From assembly GCA_900539375.1 (NCBI GenBank), contig UQBY01000041.1:1-19103 (forward strand): a stretch of 19,103 bases of DNA, written 5' to 3'. Under the pieces are notes generated by a model. That model worked only from the letters and a program-made list of their open reading frames with translations. It was not told the DNA's origin and did not search any database. Below are positions 14,652-19,103 of the stretch, piece by piece (position 1 is the stretch's first letter; each line of letters begins with the position of its first letter). The stretch comes from an uncultured Clostridium sp. (GTDB lineage: Bacteria; Bacillota; Clostridia; Clostridiales; Clostridiaceae). The translations under genes were made by a program, and so were the position numbers.

Positions 14652-14838
14652 ATTCTTTTCTTCCATCTGGATATTCTAGATATGCTCTTTTTGTTTCTAT
14701 ATCATATTTTGCTACAGGTAACCCTTGAATTTTTTTAATTTCTATTTCTAGTCTAATTGCTTCTTTAAATCTTCTATCTAATTCTTCATCAGATACTCCA
14801 CAAGTAGAATCTAGTTCATTTTCAATTTTTTCATCCAT
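14644..14838 (-). CDS. Small antitoxin-like protein paired with the zeta remnant
   Basis: The 64-aa acidic protein starts at ATG 14838 after AGGAGG and ends EYPDGRKEYA. Small proteins of this form (acidic helical N-terminus, then GLPVAKYDIETKRAYLEYPDG) commonly precede zeta-type toxin genes in Firmicutes, and its stop overlaps the toxin start here. I take it as the antitoxin partner by position; the family recognition is from memory. It is intact although its toxin is destroyed, so it may be a leftover or protect against incoming zeta toxins. Confidence 0.7.
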   Translation of the reverse strand: MDEKIENELDSTCGVSDEELDRRFKEAIRLEIEIKKIQGLPVAKYDIETKRAYLEYPDGRKEYA

Positions 14839-14854
14839 AATAAAGTACCTCCTT

Positions 14855-14894
14855 TTAGCTATATTAAGCTAATATAATAATGTATTCTATTATA
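14855..14894 (-). promoter_or_regulatory. Promoter and possible operator of the antitoxin-like gene
   Basis: On the minus strand TGATATAAT is an extended -10 (TATAAT at 14894-14889). Between it and the ribosome-binding site is the inverted repeat TTAGCT-ATATTA-AGCTAA (14855-14872), well placed for autoregulation or as a 5' hairpin. Confidence 0.5.
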
Positions 14895-15021
14895 TCATAA
14901 AATAATGTTATATAAGTTAAATTCTATTTATCCTTGCTACAAGAAATGCCAAAGAAATTATATAAGTATAGACTATGCAAACATAAAAATATAGCATTTT
15001 AGCATAGTAAACATTATTGCT

Positions 15022-15500
15022 CTAAGTATCTTCTAAGTTAAAACCTCTACTTTTAAAATCTTTAAACATTTCTTCAATATCAAATCTCTTTTTATATTCC
15101 CTTATTGCATAAGGTTCGAAAAGATTGTTAGCAATAAACCATGTATCTTCAGTATCCAGTGCTTTACATACAGCCATATTGCAAATATATTCTTGAGATT
15201 TTAACTTAATATTTCAAAAATGTTTTGAACCACCTTTTTAGGAAGTATATTACTAATTTTTAAATTTTGTTTTTTTCGTAAATGGATATTTATAAGACTT
15301 TTGTACATCTAATACAATATTTCCATTTAAGAGCTTTAAACATGAATAAAATCCTTATTACCATCTTGTTTGTATTTAAATAATTTAAACCAAAGAGGGA
15401 TAGCTTTTTACCTATTTTCAATGAAAGTTGAAGTATTACAAATCTATCATCTATTGTTGTATGATCAAATATTATATACATTGATAAGGTAAAAAACATG
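15022..15500 (-). pseudogene. Degenerate IS4-family transposase fragment
   Basis: Pieces of a DDE transposase appear in different minus-strand frames. The upstream piece has IIFDHTTIDDRFVILQLSLK, containing the first catalytic Asp region. After a frameshift at the GGTAAAAAGC stretch the neighbouring frame continues KAIPLWFKLFKYKQDGNKDF. The last piece (15177-15022) ends REYKKRFDIEEMFKDFKSRG and FNLEDT-stop, giving the IS4 signature Y-(2)-R-(3)-E-(6)-K exactly. The middle, with the second Asp, is missing. It is an inactive remnant and is not a plausible source of transposase for the TGTTG repeat family, because IS4-type ends are not multi-repeat. Confidence 0.8.
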
Positions 15501-15622
15501 AGCATGACTGATAAGCAGAAAAAGGATGCAATCAAGCATTTAGGAGAATGATAAAGTAATTAGAAAAAGTTAATGAGAAGTAATTACTTTTATGATAGAA
15601 TGTATGCAGGAGGATATTGCTT

Positions 15623-16086
15623 ATGAAAAAACGAAATAAAGTGCTTATTTCAGTTAATCGTACTGCTACTAAGTGTTGGTTTAAAATAAAGTTTAATTAA
15701 AATACCCTCAACAAATGGCTTAACTTCGTGAAAACTATTTTCTCTTTTGGTAACAAAGTTTGAACAAAGCTTCATTATCAAATAATTTTATATTTAAATA
15801 TTTTAAAATAAAGTTTGATCAAAATTAAAAAAATATTATTGTATTTAAGCCATTTAATAAAAGTATACTTATATTTTATTAAAACTTTATTGTAAAACTA
15901 CATTAAAATGATACAACTTTGTTATAAACCTGCACCAAGTTCCTGAGAGGTCAGGCTTCAAGAATATTTTATAAAGTGGCACAAAACAATGAAGTAGTTG
16001 TTGTAAATAAAAATAGTAAGCTTCACACGGTTGTTATCTCGTATGACCGCTATTGCAAATTAAAAAACGAGGGTGTTGATATTTAG
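15623..16086 (+). pseudogene. Phd/YefM-like antitoxin gene interrupted by a small transposable element
   Basis: ATG 15623 follows AGGAGG. The first 17 codons (MKKRNKVLISVNRTATK) run into the element at 15674. Removing 15674-15939 (element plus one copy of the 5-bp duplication) rejoins the frame as ...RTATK-FLRGQASRIFYK... to a TAG at 16086, a 65-aa protein. The second half (RIFYKVAQNNEVVVVNKN then KLHTVVISYDRYCKL) has the Phd/YefM layout: a helix, a short 'vvVxKNgkp' turn, and 'vvISyxdY'. The stop lies inside the ribosome-binding region of the next gene, so the two form an operon. Its likely job is a DNA-binding autoregulator or antitoxin; no toxin partner is adjacent. As sequenced it makes only a 25-aa peptide. 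Confidence 0.8.
15674..15934 (+). mobile_element. 261-bp non-autonomous element with TnsB-like multi-repeat ends (copy D)
   Basis: The left end is TGTTGG with 23-bp repeats at 15680-15702, 15747-15769 and 15802-15824. The right end, read on the minus strand, is TGCAGG followed by the same repeat inverted (15928-15906) and a second inverted one (15897-15875). Termini are therefore TG...CA. The flanks CTAAG (15669-15673) and CCAAG (15935-15939) are a 5-bp target duplication with one mismatch. AAATGGCTTAA also occurs inverted in both halves. No ORF lies inside. Repeated binding sites at unlike ends, TG...CA termini and 5-bp duplications are known traits of Tn7/Tn552/Mu-type (TnsB-like) transposons; that assignment is inference. 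Confidence 0.8.
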
Positions 16087-16098
16087 GAGGATAAAAGA

Positions 16099-17895
16099 AT
16101 GGCTGTGAAAATAACTGGTAGGACAGAAGATGAAGTAAGAGATGAAGCAAAAATAATTTTAGGATTTGATCAGAAAGAAAATGGGATTCAACAAGGAACT
16201 GGACAAATAACAACATTTAATCAATTAGGATTTAAAGGAAATAATAATAAACCAGATGGATGGTATCTTCCAGATGATTTAAAGTCAGTTGCAATTATTC
16301 TTGAGACTAAGTCTGAAAATGAGGACTTAAATCTTCAGAAATGGGTTGATGAATTACTGAAAAACACAAAAATTGTTTCTACAAAATACAGAAACATAAT
16401 TGGAATTTTGTATAATGGTATTGATTTAAGGGTATTTAAAAATGATATAGAAATCAAAGGTTCAAACGTCTTGCAAAATAAGAACTATTATATTTCATTG
16501 TTCACCCCAAATACTATTGATAAACAAAGAATATATAGATTAACAAAACGTATTAACGACTGCCTTCATACAGAGTTTGGTATTAAAAATTTATATCATC
16601 GAATGATTTTTACTGCTTGTGCCTTAGTTGGTTGTAGATATGGTGCAATTCTCGTTGAAGGTATGGATTTTTCATTAATGAAGAATTCAATTCTAAATAC
16701 ATTGTCAAAATCGCTTGAGAATAGTAAAAAGCAAAATATTAAGTTAGAGATTCTTACAGAAGTATATTCAGAAATAAAAATGAACAATGAAACAAACCAA
16801 GACGCTATCAACAACTTTATTTCATGGGTTCAAGAAATTTCTGATTGTGTCAATTCAGATTATTGGAATGGTGAAGATGTAATGGGCATTTTCTTTAATG
16901 AATTCAACAGATATAAGAAAAAGTCAGATAGTGGACAAGTATTTACACCAGACCATATTACTTCATTCATGTATAGATTAATCCATGTCAATGAAAATGA
17001 CTATGTGTTGGATGCAGCTTGTGGTTCTGGTGCTTTTCTTGTGAAATCAATGTGTAACATGATTAAGGAAGCAGGTGGAAACAATACTGCAAAGGCAAAA
17101 ATAATTAAGGATACTCATCTTTATGGAATTGAATTTGATAGAGAAATATATGCTTTAGCATGTGCCAATATGTTAATTCACAAGGATGGCAAAACAAATT
17201 TAGAGCAATTGGACACAAGGACGGCAGCAGCTTGTACATGGATTTCAACAAAACCAATTACTAAAGTACTTATGAATCCTCCATTTGAAAGAAAATATGG
17301 ATGTATGCAAATTGTTGACAACGTATTGAAGAATGTTCCTGCACATACAGAGTGTGCTTTTATCTTACCAGACAAAAAACTTGAAAAAGATTTTACAGAT
17401 AAAAAGGTTGGAAACAAGGTACTAAAACATAGTACACTAAAAAAAATAATTAAATTACCTGAAAAAATATTTACTGGTGTAACAACGTCTATTTTCATTT
17501 TTGAAGCAGGAGTACCTCATAATGGAAAGGATATTTTTACTTGCTATATTGAAGAAGATGGACTTGAAACAGTGAAAAATCAAGGTCGTCAAGATATAAA
17601 AGATAGATGGAGTGAAATAGAAGATAAATGGGTTGACATTATTGAGAAGCAGTCTGGTGATAGTACGATTCAATGGATAAAGTCCGATAAACATTTAAGT
17701 TATCAGACACCAGAAAAACCATTTGAAGTCTACGAAGAAGATTTCTTAAAAACAATGATGGACTATAAAATGTTTAAGCAAGAAATCAATGTTAAAGAAT
17801 TGAGGGAAAATATTCTTGAGAAAACTCTTTATAGTGGTGATGTTGAAAGTAATGGTGATAAAGTAACAATTAAATTGGACAAGGTCGGTGATTAA
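16099..17895 (+). CDS. BcgI-like restriction-modification subunit (nuclease + N6-adenine methyltransferase)
   Basis: The 598-aa protein joins cleavage and methylation. The N-terminal domain (1-120) has a PD-(D/E)xK-type site: KPDG (Asp53) and ILETKSEN (Glu69, Lys71). The methyltransferase domain follows: SGQVFTPDHI (278-287, before the SAM site), DAACGSGAF (305-313, motif I) and NPPF (393-396, motif IV of gamma-class N6-adenine enzymes). Length and layout match the A subunit of BcgI-type (Type IIB) enzymes, which work with a separate two-domain specificity subunit, here encoded next with an 8-bp overlap. A type I HsdM with an HsdR-like N-terminus is the alternative, but there is no helicase HsdR gene in view. 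ATG 16099 follows AGGAGG. Confidence 0.85.
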   Translation: MAVKITGRTEDEVRDEAKIILGFDQKENGIQQGTGQITTFNQLGFKGNNNKPDGWYLPDDLKSVAIILETKSENEDLNLQKWVDELLKNTKIVSTKYRNIIGILYNGIDLRVFKNDIEIKGSNVLQNKNYYISLFTPNTIDKQRIYRLTKRINDCLHTEFGIKNLYHRMIFTACALVGCRYGAILVEGMDFSLMKNSILNTLSKSLENSKKQNIKLEILTEVYSEIKMNNETNQDAINNFISWVQEISDCVNSDYWNGEDVMGIFFNEFNRYKKKSDSGQVFTPDHITSFMYRLIHVNENDYVLDAACGSGAFLVKSMCNMIKEAGGNNTAKAKIIKDTHLYGIEFDREIYALACANMLIHKDGKTNLEQLDTRTAAACTWISTKPITKVLMNPPFERKYGCMQIVDNVLKNVPAHTECAFILPDKKLEKDFTDKKVGNKVLKHSTLKKIIKLPEKIFTGVTTSIFIFEAGVPHNGKDIFTCYIEEDGLETVKNQGRQDIKDRWSEIEDKWVDIIEKQSGDSTIQWIKSDKHLSYQTPEKPFEVYEEDFLKTMMDYKMFKQEINVKELRENILEKTLYSGDVESNGDKVTIKLDKVGD

Positions 17896-18955
17896 GGTGA
17901 AAATGATAGATGTGTCTGGGTGGAAAAAGCACAAAATCATAGAGATATTTGATGTCAAAAATACACATAGTATTTTGAGTACCGAAGTGGAAAAGGATAG
18001 TGGTGAATTTCCATATGTTACGGCAAGCAAAGAAAACAATGGAGTCGAAACATATGTAGATATTGGTGAAGATAAAACTGATAAAGGAAAGTGCCTTCTT
18101 ATTGGTGGAAAAACAATGACAATATCGTACCAAGAGAATGATTTTGTATCGAACGATAGTCATAATCTTGCTTTATATTTAAAAGATAGCAAAGAAGTAT
18201 CACTCAATGTGTGGTTATTTTTAAAAACTGCATTACAAAGTAGCATATCTCATTTGTATTCTTGGGGTGATTCTATTTCAAGTAAATCAATAAAAAAAGA
18301 TTACATATATCTTCCTTCCATTGATGAGAAAACACCAAATTGGGAATGTATGGATAAATATATGTCTGGTTTAGAAAGAACAGTACAAAAAAGAATTGAT
18401 GATTACCAGGAAATAAGTTTTGAGAAAAGCAATAAAATAGATGTATCAAATTGGGGCGAATTTCATATTTATGATGTTTTTGATATAGATATGGGAACGA
18501 AGTTAGACAAGATAAAAATGGATACATCAGAAGAAGAAGTGGCATTTGTAGGAAGATCAAATGCTAATAACGGAGTTACACAAAAGTGCAAAATGATATA
18601 TGGTTTAAAACCATATAAAGCAGGGTATTTAAGCCTTGCTCTTGGAGGTGCGTATCTAGGGTCTTGTTTTGTGCAAGAAGACCCCTTTTACACTAGCCAG
18701 AATGTTATTGTTTTAATTCCGAAGAAAGATATAACATTTGAGACAAAGCAGTTTATAGCAACAGCAATTTTTAAAGAAAGTCAGAATAATTATAAGGCAT
18801 TTATAAATGAACTAAATGCTCATGTAAAACGTGATTTTAAGTTTAAATTGCCAATAGCTGCAAATGGAGCCCCCGATTACGACTATATGCATGATTTCAT
18901 GAAAAAAATAAAAGAAAAATCTGATACAGTACTTGATAGTTTATCCATAGTGTAA
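17888..18955 (+). CDS. Specificity (S) subunit with two target-recognition domains
   Basis: The 355-aa protein has two tandem halves, each starting with a W-x-x-(H/F)-x-(I/V)-x-x-(I/V)-F-D segment (VSGWKKHKIIEIFDV near the N-terminus; VSNWGEFHIYDVFDI near 185) followed by a target-recognition domain (EFPYVTASKENNGVETYVD; VAFVGRSNANNGVTQKC) and a helical connector (MDKYMSGLERTVQKRIDDYQ; MHDFMKKIKEKSDTVL). This is the two-TRD plan of type I/IIB S subunits, which read a bipartite target. It overlaps the preceding gene, so the two are co-translated. Starts at GTG 17888, GTG 17897 and ATG 17903 (AAGGTG 3 nt before) are all possible. Confidence 0.85.
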   Translation: MIKVKMIDVSGWKKHKIIEIFDVKNTHSILSTEVEKDSGEFPYVTASKENNGVETYVDIGEDKTDKGKCLLIGGKTMTISYQENDFVSNDSHNLALYLKDSKEVSLNVWLFLKTALQSSISHLYSWGDSISSKSIKKDYIYLPSIDEKTPNWECMDKYMSGLERTVQKRIDDYQEISFEKSNKIDVSNWGEFHIYDVFDIDMGTKLDKIKMDTSEEEVAFVGRSNANNGVTQKCKMIYGLKPYKAGYLSLALGGAYLGSCFVQEDPFYTSQNVIVLIPKKDITFETKQFIATAIFKESQNNYKAFINELNAHVKRDFKFKLPIAANGAPDYDYMHDFMKKIKEKSDTVLDSLSIV

Positions 18956-18959
18956 AAGG

Positions 18960-18987
18960 AGCAATCAGTAATGATTGCTGTTGTTTT
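18960..18987 (+). terminator. Intrinsic terminator of the R-M operon
   Basis: AGCAATCA-GTAA-TGATTGCT (18960-18979) is a perfect 8-bp hairpin followed by GTTGTTTT. The T-rich tail is the terminus of repeat copy E, so the element either inserted into the terminator or supplies its U-tract. Confidence 0.7.
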
Positions 18988-19103
18988 AAAATAAAGTTTG
19001 ATCAAAATTAAAAAAATATTATTGTATTTAAGCCATTTAATAAAAGTATACTTATATTTTATTAAAACTTTATTGTAAAACTACATTAAAATGATACAAC
19101 TTT
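18979..19103 (+). mobile_element. Repeat-family copy E (cut by window end)
   Basis: After TGTTG, bases 18984-19103 are identical over 120 bp to 15801-15920 of the element in the Phd-like gene. It contains one left-end repeat (18985-19007) and the inverted right-end repeat near 19057-19080; the right terminus would fall about 14 bp beyond the window. It lacks the first two left-end repeats of copy D, so it is a shorter derivative of the same family in the same orientation. Confidence 0.8.

Noticed and set aside
15022..15500. IS4-family remnant as the source of the TGTTG repeat family
   Set aside because: The repeat family has multi-repeat unlike ends and a 5-bp duplication and does not flank the transposase remnant on both sides.
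15290..15535. 81-aa minus-strand ORF as a gene
   Set aside because: It contains part of the IS4 transposase (DHTTIDDRFVILQLSLK) and then leaves frame; the correct continuation is in the neighbouring frame.
16099..18955. BREX/Pgl or classical type I system
   Set aside because: There are only a nuclease-methyltransferase fusion and an S subunit; no HsdR helicase and no BREX core genes are present, and the nuclease motif in the methyltransferase polypeptide fits a BcgI-like layout better.

Overview
The DNA is very AT-rich, with strong GGAGG ribosome-binding sites, clostridial-type YD/RHS proteins and A/T-biased codons. This points to a Clostridium-like Firmicute; I cannot name the species or say whether this is chromosome or plasmid.

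Layout. (i) 1-3480: a minus-strand group with a full-length clamp-loader pair, holB (delta') then holA (delta), followed by a broken small ORF and an unknown 149-aa gene. holB and the 149-aa gene each follow a leader that ends in an intrinsic terminator just before the ribosome-binding site. A perfect 54-bp palindrome opens the window. (ii) 3522-13712: a minus-strand RHS/WapA-like polymorphic toxin locus. The main secreted RHS protein (about 1866 aa when repaired) is broken by one in-frame TAA and by a 10-bp deletion just before its toxin tip. The tip is a NucA/NucB-type DNase, followed by a DUF2625-like immunity gene. Downstream are two 'orphan' tips, each with RHS-core remnants, a ~50-bp module carrying a stop, a Shine-Dalgarno sequence and a new start, a toxin (one unrecognised, one ADP-ribosyltransferase-like), and an immunity gene. 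(iii) 13890-15500: a plus-strand two-TM membrane protein, a zeta-toxin remnant with its intact small antitoxin-like partner, and a dead IS4-family transposase. (iv) 15623-19103: a plus-strand Phd/YefM-like gene interrupted by a small transposable element, then a two-gene BcgI-like restriction-modification system.

The most notable thread is one repeat family that runs through (ii) and (iv). Its left ends begin TGTTG and carry one to three ~23-bp repeats (TTTATAACAAAGTTTGATCA core). One complete copy, 261 bp (15674-15934), has TG...CA termini, multi-repeat ends of opposite orientation, and an imperfect 5-bp target duplication (CTAAG/CCAAG); cutting it out restores a 65-aa Phd/YefM-like ORF exactly. 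This resembles the ends of TnsB/Mu-type transposons. The same left end, always in the same orientation, closes all three toxin-immunity cassettes and follows the R-M operon. I infer that these ends helped assemble or mobilise the accessory modules; no matching transposase gene is in the window.
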